From: Planctomycetota bacterium | Lineage (GTDB): Bacteria; Planctomycetota; Planctomycetia; Pirellulales; Pirellulaceae | Assembly: GCA_026692865.1 (NCBI GenBank) | Contig: JAPLNI010000029.1 | Span: 1 to 64,000, forward strand | DNA: 64,000 nucleotides | Direction of reading: 5' to 3' | In this document: piece after piece, positions 8,946-16,591 of the stretch | How positions within the stretch are numbered: position 1 is the first letter of the stretch | Layout: every line of letters starts with the position of its first letter | Notes under the pieces: generated by a model | What the model saw: the letters and a program-made list of their open reading frames with translations, nothing else | Databases searched by the model: none | What the model was told of the DNA's origin: nothing | Made by a program: the position numbers and the translations under genes

Positions 8946-9917
8946 TCAGGCTACTGAACGAAATCGCAGGCTTCCCAACATTGCCGCTCCGAGCCCGAGA
9001 AGCATCAAGGTGCTCGGTTCTGGTACCGCACTGGCATTGATGAAGGCTTGAATCGCGATTGCGTCGTTACCCAGGTAACTGACTCCGGTTGCTGTTGGAT
9101 TCGCAACGGTACCAAACAGCACACTGTTGACTCCTAGCAAAAGCGGAGAGCCGGCTCGCTCGATGAAAAACGGAGCTCCCGAGTCGCCGGGTTGCACGGC
9201 TGCTTCAAAGCCCGCGGGGTTACTTGCGTCGCGATTAAGATACAGAAGATCCAAGGTGCTATTAATGTCGGGTGCGAAGATATTTTCAATGTAACCTGTG
9301 ATTAGATTTCGACCCACGGCGACATCTTGAGTAGGAATTCTTGCAGTCGGAGAGACCCCGAATACATACCCGTTTTCTCCTTGTAAAGATCCCGCAGCCA
9401 CCAGATTCGGATCCGGACTTGGTGGAGGCCCAGAAAGGAACTCTGTTGCAAACGCGTAGTAAGAGATAGAAGCGTCAACAGGTGCATTCAATTGGCCCAG
9501 CCAAAGGTCTGTCGTTCCGATTCTTTGCGAACTCACCACGCTGTAACTGAACGGCGTGGTGCCAGGATTGTTGTTCGGATAAAAGAAAATCGGACTGTTG
9601 GGTATGTTGTGATTTGCTGAGATGACAATGTTCGGGCTTATCAAGGTTGCCCAAATGCCGTAGCCGTTAAACCCACCTCCGTTGGTTAGCCCAACGCCAC
9701 TAAGATTCCGCCCGTTCAGCACAAATAACGGGTTATTCGCGAAGCGATCGTTCGAACTGGCGTCAAACCCTTGGATAAAAATATCTGCCGAGGTGTTCGA
9801 TGCAAAAGAAGCGATGAGGCACAAAACCACGAAAATTCGACTAATGATTATTTGATTTCGCGAGGGGAGGCCTGTTTCTCTCGGAGCCGCTTGATCAATG
9901 CTGGACTTACTTTTCAT
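8946..9917 (-). CDS. trypsin-like serine protease-fold protein with PEP-CTERM anchor
   Basis: This 323-residue exported protein has a hydrophobic signal segment at about 24-44, preceded by a long basic n-region. The trypsin-fold landmarks are in the right order: His103 in ISANHN, Asp137 in GTTDLWLG, and Ser246 in the PGDSGAP block, so the catalytic triad looks complete. It ends with a PEP-CTERM sorting signal (VPEP at 298-301, a hydrophobic stretch, then RFR). PEP-CTERM proteins are exported and processed by exosortase-type systems in organisms with exopolysaccharide. Active protease is a reasonable inference; the substrate is unknown. The gene is transcribed alone. Confidence 0.82.
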   Translation of the reverse strand: MKSKSSIDQAAPRETGLPSRNQIIISRIFVVLCLIASFASNTSADIFIQGFDASSNDRFANNPLFVLNGRNLSGVGLTNGGGFNGYGIWATLISPNIVISANHNIPNSPIFFYPNNNPGTTPFSYSVVSSQRIGTTDLWLGQLNAPVDASISYYAFATEFLSGPPPSPDPNLVAAGSLQGENGYVFGVSPTARIPTQDVAVGRNLITGYIENIFAPDINSTLDLLYLNRDASNPAGFEAAVQPGDSGAPFFIERAGSPLLLGVNSVLFGTVANPTATGVSYLGNDAIAIQAFINASAVPEPSTLMLLGLGAAMLGSLRFRSVA

Positions 9918-10083
9918 GACACGTGTTCTCGGGAGGAGAGGGAATAGTGGCAGACCCTTCTCAGATTTTAGCTGTCCTGTGGCGAAAAGTCACGCATAGA
10001 CCACTCGAAGCCAGCTCGATTTCCAACTAAACTTGGGACTTTCCAATACGCCCAGAAGTTACACTCTCGAATTAGTAAGTCTT
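9918..10083. promoter_or_regulatory. divergent intergenic region
   Basis: These 166 bases separate the minus-strand PEP-CTERM protease gene from the plus-strand dehydrogenase and should hold both promoters. No strong sigma-70 hexamer pair or operator was recognised. Confidence 0.25.
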
Positions 10084-11187
10084 ATGAAAGCGATCGCCGT
10101 TCGTCCCGGACAACCCCACAGTGTTCATCAGCGAGAAATCGCGAAGCCTTCGTTGGACAAATATCCTCAAGGAAACGGGGTTTTAGTCAAAGTTTTAAAG
10201 GTTGGCGTCGACGCGACGGATCGTGAAATCAATGACGCTCTGTATGGCAACTCGCCGCCGGGAGACGACTATCTCGTTCTTGGGCACGAGTGCTTCGGAA
10301 TCGTCGAAGAAGTCGGATCGAAGGTGACTCGAGTTAAAAAAGGGGACTATGTCACGGCAACCGTCAGACGTCCTGGCGGGTCGATCTACGACAAGATCGG
10401 TACCTACGACATGACCAGCGAAGAGACCTACTACGAGCGGGGCATCAATTTGCTGCACGGTTTCTTGACGGAGTATTTTGTCGAAACGGATGATTACATT
10501 GTGAAGGTGCCTCAAGGACTCAAGCACCTTCACGTGTTGATGGAACCGATGAGTTGTGCCGCGAAGGCTGTGCACCAGGCTTACGAAGCTCAACGACGAA
10601 TGAAGGTCTGGTCCCCGAAGCGAGCTTTCGTGCTCGGGTCTGGACAAATCGGTTTGTTGTCGACATTGGTTCTGAAGCTTCGAGGCTTGGAAGTCTACAC
10701 GCTCGCTCGAGCACCAGGACCGCACTTGAAGAGCGAGATTGTCGCCGGCATGGAAGCGACTTACATTTCGACGACAGAAACACCACTCATGGAACTGGTC
10801 AAGAAAGTAGGCAAGGCTGACTTGATTATCGATGCAACGGGCTCCTCCAAGATTGCCTTCGAAGCCATGCAAGCACTTGGGCACAACGGCGTTTTGGTTT
10901 GGACAAGTATCACCGGTGGCAAAAATGAAACATCGGTCCCATCGGATAAAGTCAACATCGAGTGGGTGCTCGGAAACAAACTCTTGGTTGGGTCGGTGAA
11001 CGCCAATCGTGAGCATTTCGAAGCGGGCATCAAGGATCTCGCACTCGGCGAGATGATGTACCCAAATGTTCTCAAGAAGATTCTCACGAATCCGGTCGTC
11101 GGGTTAGACAACTACAAAGAGATGATGCGTTTACTCGTCGAAGATAATTCGGCACTCAAAGTCTATGTGGATGTTGCTAGCGAGTAG
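10084..11187 (+). CDS. zinc-dependent glucose 1-dehydrogenase-like (MDR family)
   Basis: This 367-residue medium-chain dehydrogenase resembles archaeal-type glucose dehydrogenases, which oxidise glucose to gluconolactone with NAD(P)+. The zinc-site pattern fits that branch: Asp43 in GVDATD where alcohol dehydrogenases have Cys, His68-Glu69 in LGHECFG, and a Glu in VLMEPMSCA near 155. The Rossmann loop is [11 protein letters not shown] near 184-194. The ATG at 10084 is chosen over the earlier in-frame start at 10033 because MKAIAV is the standard family beginning. The gene stands alone. Family assignment is firm; glucose as substrate is inferred from the family. Confidence 0.85.
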   Translation: MKAIAVRPGQPHSVHQREIAKPSLDKYPQGNGVLVKVLKVGVDATDREINDALYGNSPPGDDYLVLGHECFGIVEEVGSKVTRVKKGDYVTATVRRPGGSIYDKIGTYDMTSEETYYERGINLLHGFLTEYFVETDDYIVKVPQGLKHLHVLMEPMSCAAKAVHQAYEAQRRMKVWSPKRAFVLGSGQIGLLSTLVLKLRGLEVYTLARAPGPHLKSEIVAGMEATYISTTETPLMELVKKVGKADLIIDATGSSKIAFEAMQALGHNGVLVWTSITGGKNETSVPSDKVNIEWVLGNKLLVGSVNANREHFEAGIKDLALGEMMYPNVLKKILTNPVVGLDNYKEMMRLLVEDNSALKVYVDVASE

Positions 11188-11204
11188 CAGTCCGGGATGA
11201 TGAT

Positions 11205-11272
11205 TTAGCCTCGGCTGTCGTCTGACAAGTTGTGGCAAAGTCGAAACCCGTGGCTAGCGCCATCGGCTCAGG
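11205..11272 (-). repeat. GAGCCG-type dispersed repeat, copy A
   Basis: Between the convergent dehydrogenase and RFAP synthase genes lies a copy of a dispersed element with the core GGCTAGCGCCATCGGCTCAG (reverse orientation). It shares the GTGGCAAAGTCGA interior with copy D at 54085. Other copies are at 31603 and 37523. The left terminus is degenerate. It overlaps the 3' end of the RFAP synthase gene by a few bases. It is probably a REP/MITE-like element. Confidence 0.6.
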
Positions 11273-12302
11273 CTTTATCAACGCGGTAGCAGCCTGTGCG
11301 ATTGAATCGAGTTGTCATGACTTCGATGTCGGTTGAAAATCGGAGGGATAGCTGTCGCAGCAACTCATCTGCGTCAACTTGGTTGCTCAGGATGGCATAC
11401 ACCGTAGGTCCCCAACTAGTTTGACCGGTCGCTAAGACTCCTTGGGAGCGTATCCAATCGATAAGCGAAGCGACAACCTGATCGCGATAGATGCCACCCT
11501 GCACTTTCGCAAACACTCTTCCCGCGTCGCGACCATACTCGTAAAGTGCCGATCCAAATTGAGCCAGATCACCAGCGTTTAAAGCCGGAATGATTTCGTT
11601 TTGAATTTGCTCCCACATTGAATCGCGATATGGATTTGGAAACTGAGATTGACCAAAGTAGTCGTTCTCAACAACTCCACTGATGGTTGCTGTCGATAGA
11701 GGCTTGGCTAGGACAACACACCACTCTTGGGGTATGTCATAATGATCGATCTTTCGCTCGACACCCGAAGTCGCAACTCCATGATCTATGATGAATCCGC
11801 CTTGTCGATGACCGGCAAGTCCCACATAGGAACGTTTACCTCGTTGAGTAATCTTTGCAAGGTTCTCAGTGGACATCGGCGATTCGGTTTTGCTCCAATG
11901 CGATAGAAGACTCACCGTAGCACACGCGATCTGGGTTCCGCTGCCAAGTCCCGCATGCATTCGGGGTTGATTCTCCAAGCGAATTTGAATCGATGGTAAC
12001 CCTGGGTTCCCGTTTGAAGTTATCCAGCGATTTAAAACCGATTCAATTCGAGATCGCCACGGTTCCTCGGCATCAATGTTACAAGTCCAAGGTTTGTTTG
12101 GGACGCTTGAGGGATTAATCTTCAAAGACAGTTGTGTCGATGGCTGCTCGATCATCGCTCCCAAGCCGCCGAAGAGTCGATCTTGGCCTGCACACACTTC
12201 GAGTAGTCCGAAGTGCAAGCGAGCGGGACTTTGAATAGCCACGCAATCACCCCAAGCGATTTCGCTAGGCAAGTCACAAGGGTTATTCTGCGAAGAAGAC
12301 AT
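11268..12302 (-). CDS. beta-ribofuranosylaminobenzene 5'-phosphate synthase family protein
   Basis: This 344-residue GHMP-fold protein is related to beta-RFAP synthase, which joins 4-hydroxybenzoate/4-aminobenzoate and PRPP in methanopterin biosynthesis. The N-terminus has the family block SPARLHFGLLE and FGGLGAMIEQP, and the GHMP loop is HAGLGSGTQ near residue 117. The C-terminal TGQTSWGPTVYA segment is also typical. In planctomycetes this serves the H4MPT-linked C1 pathway for formaldehyde oxidation. The DUF447 gene lies 9 bases upstream, and DUF447 is a standard companion in such clusters, which supports the call. Confidence 0.88.
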   Translation of the reverse strand: MSSSQNNPCDLPSEIAWGDCVAIQSPARLHFGLLEVCAGQDRLFGGLGAMIEQPSTQLSLKINPSSVPNKPWTCNIDAEEPWRSRIESVLNRWITSNGNPGLPSIQIRLENQPRMHAGLGSGTQIACATVSLLSHWSKTESPMSTENLAKITQRGKRSYVGLAGHRQGGFIIDHGVATSGVERKIDHYDIPQEWCVVLAKPLSTATISGVVENDYFGQSQFPNPYRDSMWEQIQNEIIPALNAGDLAQFGSALYEYGRDAGRVFAKVQGGIYRDQVVASLIDWIRSQGVLATGQTSWGPTVYAILSNQVDADELLRQLSLRFSTDIEVMTTRFNRTGCYRVDKA

Positions 12303-12311
12303 GTTGTAAAG

Positions 12312-12896
12312 TCACGAATGTTTTGGGCTGTCGACGCGGTCGCGAGAACGTTCGTCAATGCAATCGACCAACAATTGAAAGGCCTCAGTTTCGCTTTCGC
12401 CAGCCGTTTTGTCGATAAGGATTCGTAATCGTTCGATTTCGGCCTGAATAAAATCGGGAGCGAGCATCCCAAGCCGGCTCGAGAGAATCGCTAATTCGAC
12501 CACGGCATGTTTGGCTCGATTCCAACCAAAGAAAGGTCGTTCGTTGCCCGTCGATTCCACGTGGCATAACGCCACCGCCCGCGGCTGCGAAATGTCCCAC
12601 AATTCGATCGAAAGGGAGTACCAGTGACAGGCTCCCAAAAGTATAAAACCTGCACCTTCAACAAATCGCGAGGGCGAACCGCTCGCTTGCCCGGTTACCG
12701 CTCTTGCAAGCAGCAACGCGTCATCGACAACATGAACGACGCAACGATTCGTACAATACAAATTCTGAAAGGTCTTCGAAGTTTGAAACGGCTTCAAAGT
12801 CCATTGCAAAAGATCATCAGAAACATGCGGCCCCATCGGTGAAACGTGCATCGTTCCATCTGGATTCTCCGTTGTAATAATCGCTTCGAGAATCAC
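12312..12896 (-). CDS. DUF447 family protein (H4MPT gene cluster companion)
   Basis: This 194-residue protein begins MILEAIITTENPDGTMHVSPMGP, the DUF447 signature. The family has a flavin-reductase-like split-barrel fold and occurs in archaeal and bacterial H4MPT/C1 clusters. The C-terminal third is helical (FFGWNRAKHAVVELAILSSRL). It precedes the RFAP synthase gene by 9 bases, on the same strand, which argues for a two-gene operon in cofactor biosynthesis. No reaction has been assigned from sequence. The start is ATG at 12896. Confidence 0.85.
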   Translation of the reverse strand: MILEAIITTENPDGTMHVSPMGPHVSDDLLQWTLKPFQTSKTFQNLYCTNRCVVHVVDDALLLARAVTGQASGSPSRFVEGAGFILLGACHWYSLSIELWDISQPRAVALCHVESTGNERPFFGWNRAKHAVVELAILSSRLGMLAPDFIQAEIERLRILIDKTAGESETEAFQLLVDCIDERSRDRVDSPKHS

Positions 12897-13173
12897 GAAG
12901 GAATTTTCATAGTAGAAACGAAATGTGAGGTGGAGTAATCGAGATTTTCGACGTTCAGCACCTTCGGCGGTGCATTATAGATAGATCTTACTCAATAGTA
13001 CACACTACGCAAAATCTACGCCCGTTATCACAAACATTTAGTCTCACTATCATTGACCCAATCGTCCAATTGGGGCTAGCCTTTAAACATCGCAGGCTCG
13101 CATTAATCCGCGCTCAACTGCGTTATTCGCGGGCCAAAAGAGAGATCGGTTTGTTGTATCCATCGGGCTGTAA
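12897..13173. other. intergenic, promoter of the DUF447 operon expected
   Basis: This 277-base non-coding stretch lies between two minus-strand genes. I see no gene, no repeat shared with the rest of the window, and no clear terminator or promoter hexamers. Confidence 0.3.
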
Positions 13174-13617
13174 TCAGCTTAATTGCCGGTAGGCTTCGTA
13201 GGCGGCTATTCCAACCGCGGTTGCGAGGTTCAAACTTCTGACTTTTCCGGGCATGGGAATCGAAAGTCTTTGCTCGGCGTACTTTTGGTGAATACTATCG
13301 GGTAATCCGGATGTCTCGCTTCCGAAGACTAGTGCGTCGTTGGAATTGAACTGGGCATCGGTGTAGGCGCGTGTTGCAAACTTGGTAAAAAACCACATCG
13401 CATCTGGTTGCAATTTCAGGCAAAGATCATCCCAGGATTCACAAATTTCGTAGTTAAGATGCTCCCAATAGTCCAAACCGGCCCGCTTCACTTGGGTCGA
13501 ATCCAATCGGAAGCCCATCGGCCGTACCAGCCAAAGCTTCATGTTCAAAGCCACACAAGTCCGGCCAATATTGCCAGTATTTTGCGGGATTTCCGGTTGG
13601 TAAAGTACAATGTTCAT
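13174..13617 (-). CDS. trmL: tRNA (cytidine(34)-2'-O)-methyltransferase
   Basis: This 147-residue SPOUT methyltransferase methylates the ribose of the wobble base in certain leucine tRNAs, using S-adenosylmethionine. The family motifs are complete: NIVLYQPEIPQNTGNIGRT at the N-terminus, VFGSETSGLP near 91-100, and IPMPGKVRSLNLATAVGI near 117-134 forming the SAM-binding trefoil knot. The length matches TrmL (about 150). It stands alone, divergent from the zinc-ribbon gene. Confidence 0.93.
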   Translation of the reverse strand: MNIVLYQPEIPQNTGNIGRTCVALNMKLWLVRPMGFRLDSTQVKRAGLDYWEHLNYEICESWDDLCLKLQPDAMWFFTKFATRAYTDAQFNSNDALVFGSETSGLPDSIHQKYAEQRLSIPMPGKVRSLNLATAVGIAAYEAYRQLS

Positions 13618-13764
13618 TGCTGCTTCAGGGGACCCTTCTGGGAGTGTATAATCGCTCGTCGCTACAGATGTAATGAATCGAATAGGATTCTAGCGTAGCA
13701 AAACGGCTCATTTTTTCGAGCTTTCCAACACGACCCGTACTCTCGAAACATAAACGCAAATTCC
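13618..13764. promoter_or_regulatory. divergent intergenic region trmL / zinc-ribbon gene
   Basis: These 147 bases between divergent starts must carry both promoters. No sure hexamers or operators were recognised. Confidence 0.25.
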
Positions 13765-14553
13765 GTGAGCAAAATTCTAGTCACTTGTCCGGGTTGTCTT
13801 GCTCGATTCGAGGTTAGCGATAAGTACGCCGGTAAAAAAGGGCCTTGTCCGAAATGTAAGAAAGAAATCATTGTCCCCGACAAGCAGGATGAAGTCGTCA
13901 TTCATGCCCCGGCTGACAGTGGACCCACCGATTCCAAGGGAGTCGCCGTCCTCAAGCCGATCAAGCGAACCGAGTTTGCCGTCGGCAAATTAATTTGGAT
14001 AGCAGTCGCCGTCGGTGTCATTGCCACTTTGGGATTTGCCATTTCAATGCGGCTCTCGAACACCGTCCCATCCACCTTGCTGTTGGTGATCGGATCGATT
14101 CTGCTTGCTCCACCGATCGTCATGTTCGGCTACACATTCCTACGCGATGATGAGTTCGACGGCTACAGCGGTCAAGAATATTTGATTCGTACCGCGATTT
14201 GCTCCATTCTTTTTGCAGCAACTTGGCTGTTCTATTGGCAAATTTCTGCTTACTTCGAAAACAAAGTCATGGCCGACATTCCCACGGGTCAGATGGCTGT
14301 TTTCATGATCGTGATGATCGCTATCGGAACAGTTACATCATTAGCAACCTTCGAACTTGAAACGCCTCAAGCGGCCGCTCACTATCTAGCTTACTTCGTG
14401 GTTACCTTTTTGCTGTGTTGGATGATGCGAGTAGAACTAGCAGAACCAATCGCTGCACCGAAGAGCTTGAATGTTCCGAGAAGCACTCTTCAAAGTCCAC
14501 CAGCAGTAAAGCCTGCGATAAATCCTTTACCCAGCAATACGACACCGAAGTGA
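13765..14553 (+). CDS. zinc-ribbon plus multi-pass membrane protein
   Basis: This 262-residue protein begins at GTG 13765 with a rubredoxin-like zinc ribbon. Two CxxC pairs are visible (CPGC near residue 8 and CPKC near 28), around a basic loop of the MJ0042 type. After a linker with acidic and proline residues come about five hydrophobic segments between residues 72 and 220. The tail is Pro/Ser rich. Proteins with this architecture are common and uncharacterised in planctomycetes. Membrane location is supported by the sequence; the function is unknown. Confidence 0.78.
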   Translation: MSKILVTCPGCLARFEVSDKYAGKKGPCPKCKKEIIVPDKQDEVVIHAPADSGPTDSKGVAVLKPIKRTEFAVGKLIWIAVAVGVIATLGFAISMRLSNTVPSTLLLVIGSILLAPPIVMFGYTFLRDDEFDGYSGQEYLIRTAICSILFAATWLFYWQISAYFENKVMADIPTGQMAVFMIVMIAIGTVTSLATFELETPQAAAHYLAYFVVTFLLCWMMRVELAEPIAAPKSLNVPRSTLQSPPAVKPAINPLPSNTTPK

Positions 14554-14608
14554 ACATAAGTCGCTTGGTGTCAGAGAGCGGGGCCTGATTAGAGATCCAG
14601 TATTTCTG

Positions 14609-14727
14609 CATTTTCGTACTCGTACTCGTACTCAGGCGTAAGCCGGTACTCGTACTCGATCGGATTGCGGTCGAAGCGAGCACGGGGGTAGGGTACGAGC
14701 ACGAGCACGAGTACGAGTACGAAAATG
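14609..14727. repeat. inverted repeat built from TACTCG/CGAGTA hexamers
   Basis: The left arm (14609-14633) runs CATTTTCG followed by tandem TACTCG units. The right arm (about 14700-14727) is its reverse complement apart from one or two A-to-G changes (TACGAG versus CACGAG). More TACTCG units lie at 14646-14658 inside the loop. The whole can fold as a long stem of about 25 base pairs. It lies between the convergent zinc-ribbon and exbD genes, a typical place for REP-like elements. Confidence 0.75.
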
Positions 14728-14769
14728 CCCAGATGTTTTATTTCCAAACGGGACGCAACCTAGCGGTCG

Positions 14770-15246
14770 TTACTTGACGGCGAAGAAGACTTGTTGGCCG
14801 CCGAGTCCTCTTGCTGCATCGTAGACTCGGATGGCGACATCCATCGCGACGGAAGGGTCGGGATCGACAATAATCGGGACGTCTTGGCGTATTGAGAGAA
14901 TCGATTTCATCCGCTCATTCAGCGATTCGAAATCGGCAACAGGTGCGCCATTGAGGCTGTATTGATAATCACTCTTCGCAGGGGCATCAGAGGGGCCGCG
15001 GGAGATGATTCGAACGATGCAGTCGTCAAGCTCTCGCACAATTTCGGGTGGAAGGGCGTTTTCATTTCCAGTGCCAATGATCGGTTTCGCCGCTTGAGAA
15101 ACTCCTCCTGGCAGCAGTTGTTCGGGTTTATCGAAGCTGGATGTCGCTAAGAAAAACACCAACAACAGGAAGACGACATCGATCATTGGAGTCATCATGA
15201 TCTCGGTCGATTGGCGTTGTCGCGCGGAAGAGTAGTCAGTTCGCAT
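14770..15246 (-). CDS. ExbD/TolR-type biopolymer transport protein (second copy)
   Basis: This 158-residue ExbD/TolR family protein has a short cytoplasmic start, the family TM segment with its conserved Asp (TPMIDVVFLLLVFFL), and a periplasmic domain ending YDAARGLGGQQVFFAVK. ExbD/TolR couples proton flow through ExbB/TolQ to an outer-membrane process. The start is set at ATG 15246 (MRTDYSSARQRQ), overlapping the preceding exbD by 11 bases; the longer frame to 15339 would lie mostly inside that gene. No exbB/tolQ or TonB-like gene is visible in the window, so the motor partner must be elsewhere. Confidence 0.88.
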   Translation of the reverse strand: MRTDYSSARQRQSTEIMMTPMIDVVFLLLVFFLATSSFDKPEQLLPGGVSQAAKPIIGTGNENALPPEIVRELDDCIVRIISRGPSDAPAKSDYQYSLNGAPVADFESLNERMKSILSIRQDVPIIVDPDPSVAMDVAIRVYDAARGLGGQQVFFAVK

Positions 15247-15730
15247 GATTTGGCTCCACGGTTCGACTAGCGACGCTTGAGCTGCTCCGATTCCGAGAAC
15301 TACTGCGTCGAAGGTCCTCGTAAACAGAGAACACAACATCGCGGATATCTAAATTCGCACACGCCTTGAGCAGCGGGCTCACTTGCTCGTATGCGACCGA
15401 CTTATCGGTGCGTATTCGAACCCGTAGCCCGCCTGGTGTGTTCGCGTTGCGTTGACCAATCGCATCGATGATGGTTGCCAGTGGTAATGGATTGCTTCCG
15501 AGGTGATACGATCCATCGGGTAAGACATGGACAGTTGTAGTTGGACGATCTGCGATGACTTGGCTTCCTAAAGCAGTATCAGACACAGGAAGGTCCAACG
15601 GAAGTCGGTGGTCTTGTTTGGCGATGTGGCTGCTCACCAAAAAAAAGATGATTAGCAGAAAAGTAACATCGATCATCGGAGTCATGTTGATCGATGTTCC
15701 TTGGGACCCGCGATAGGCTGGAAGCTTCAT
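15236..15730 (-). CDS. ExbD/TolR-type biopolymer transport protein (first copy)
   Basis: This 164-residue ExbD/TolR protein starts at ATG 15730 (MKLPAYRG). The TM helix contains the proton-path Asp in NMTPMIDVTFLLIIFFL, and the periplasmic part includes VRIRTDKSVAYEQVSPLLKAC. Its Ser/Arg-rich C-terminus runs over the start of the second exbD. The tandem pair suggests a heteromeric ExbD unit, as seen in planctomycetes. It sits about 30 bases after the SpoU methyltransferase gene on the same strand. Confidence 0.88.
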   Translation of the reverse strand: MKLPAYRGSQGTSINMTPMIDVTFLLIIFFLVSSHIAKQDHRLPLDLPVSDTALGSQVIADRPTTTVHVLPDGSYHLGSNPLPLATIIDAIGQRNANTPGGLRVRIRTDKSVAYEQVSPLLKACANLDIRDVVFSVYEDLRRSSSRNRSSSSVASRTVEPNHAN

Positions 15731-15760
15731 GTGTTTACATCCTGGCAAACTTAAAGTCGA

Positions 15761-16582
15761 CTATTGCTTCATTCGCTCCATCGCATCATACATCAAGACG
15801 GCCGCTGTGACCGAGACGTTCAAGCTATCCACGGAACCTCGCATCGGAACGTTGATCCCTTGAATCGACGATTCTTGCCAGCGCTCGCCAAGCCCTTCGG
15901 CTTCACTCCCTAGGACAATCGCTGTGCGTGAAGTCCACGTAAATTTGGAGTAAGCAACGGAAGCTTCGACGCGAGCGGTTACGATTTGAAATTGATTCTG
16001 TTGAAGCCATGTTTGTGTCTCCAAAGCGGTCGAGACGGCGATGGGGAGTCGAAATACCGCCCCCTGACTTGCTCGGATCGCATTGCTGTTCCAAACATCA
16101 CAAATGGGGTCCGACAAGATAACCCCAGCCACTCCAACGGCATCCGCCGTACGAACCATGGCTCCGAGATTTCCCGGTTTCTCAACGGAGTCAATCACCA
16201 AGACCAGCGAACAGTCGTTAGGTAAGATTCGGCTTAGATCGCAAGGCAGATGCTTGGCAACCGCAATGACGGGGCTGACGCGGTCTCCGTAAGAGAGCTT
16301 TTCCATCGCCGATCGGCTCGCAAGAGTTGTCACCGAGTCGATCTGGCTACGAAGACTTTCGTTGAGAGCAGGAAGATTTTGGTCTGCAAAAAGCTCAGCA
16401 ATCGACTCGTAGCGTTCGTCCAAGTAGAGCTCAACAATCTCAACGCCACCCGCGAGCGCTTGATTGAGTTCTCGCAGATGTTCGATCAGCAGAAGTCCAC
16501 GTTGGTCACGTTGGTCTCGATCGCGTAGTCGAAGGGTTTGCTTGATCCGTGGATTGTGTGGCGATGAAATGTTTTCAGTCAT
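15761..16582 (-). CDS. TrmH/SpoU-family RNA 2'-O-methyltransferase
   Basis: This 273-residue protein has an N-terminal RNA-binding part (HNPRIKQTLRLRDRDQR; SpoU substrate-binding fold, about 1-100) and a C-terminal SPOUT knot. The three SPOUT motifs are EKPGNLGAMVRTADA near 132-146, VLGSEAEGL near 222-230, and VPMRGSVDSLNVSVTAAVL near 243-261. It methylates ribose in rRNA or tRNA; length and domain order fit RlmB/TsnR-like 23S rRNA enzymes. It follows thiE by 9 bases and precedes the exbD pair, so the four genes probably share a transcript. Confidence 0.9.
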   Translation of the reverse strand: MTENISSPHNPRIKQTLRLRDRDQRDQRGLLLIEHLRELNQALAGGVEIVELYLDERYESIAELFADQNLPALNESLRSQIDSVTTLASRSAMEKLSYGDRVSPVIAVAKHLPCDLSRILPNDCSLVLVIDSVEKPGNLGAMVRTADAVGVAGVILSDPICDVWNSNAIRASQGAVFRLPIAVSTALETQTWLQQNQFQIVTARVEASVAYSKFTWTSRTAIVLGSEAEGLGERWQESSIQGINVPMRGSVDSLNVSVTAAVLMYDAMERMKQ

Positions 16583-16591
16583 GTCGGTAGC

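Noticed and set aside
10195-11016. 273-residue open frame antisense to the glucose dehydrogenase gene
   Set aside because: It lies wholly inside a well-supported gene in the opposite strand, has no conserved motif and an unnatural composition; it is a shadow.
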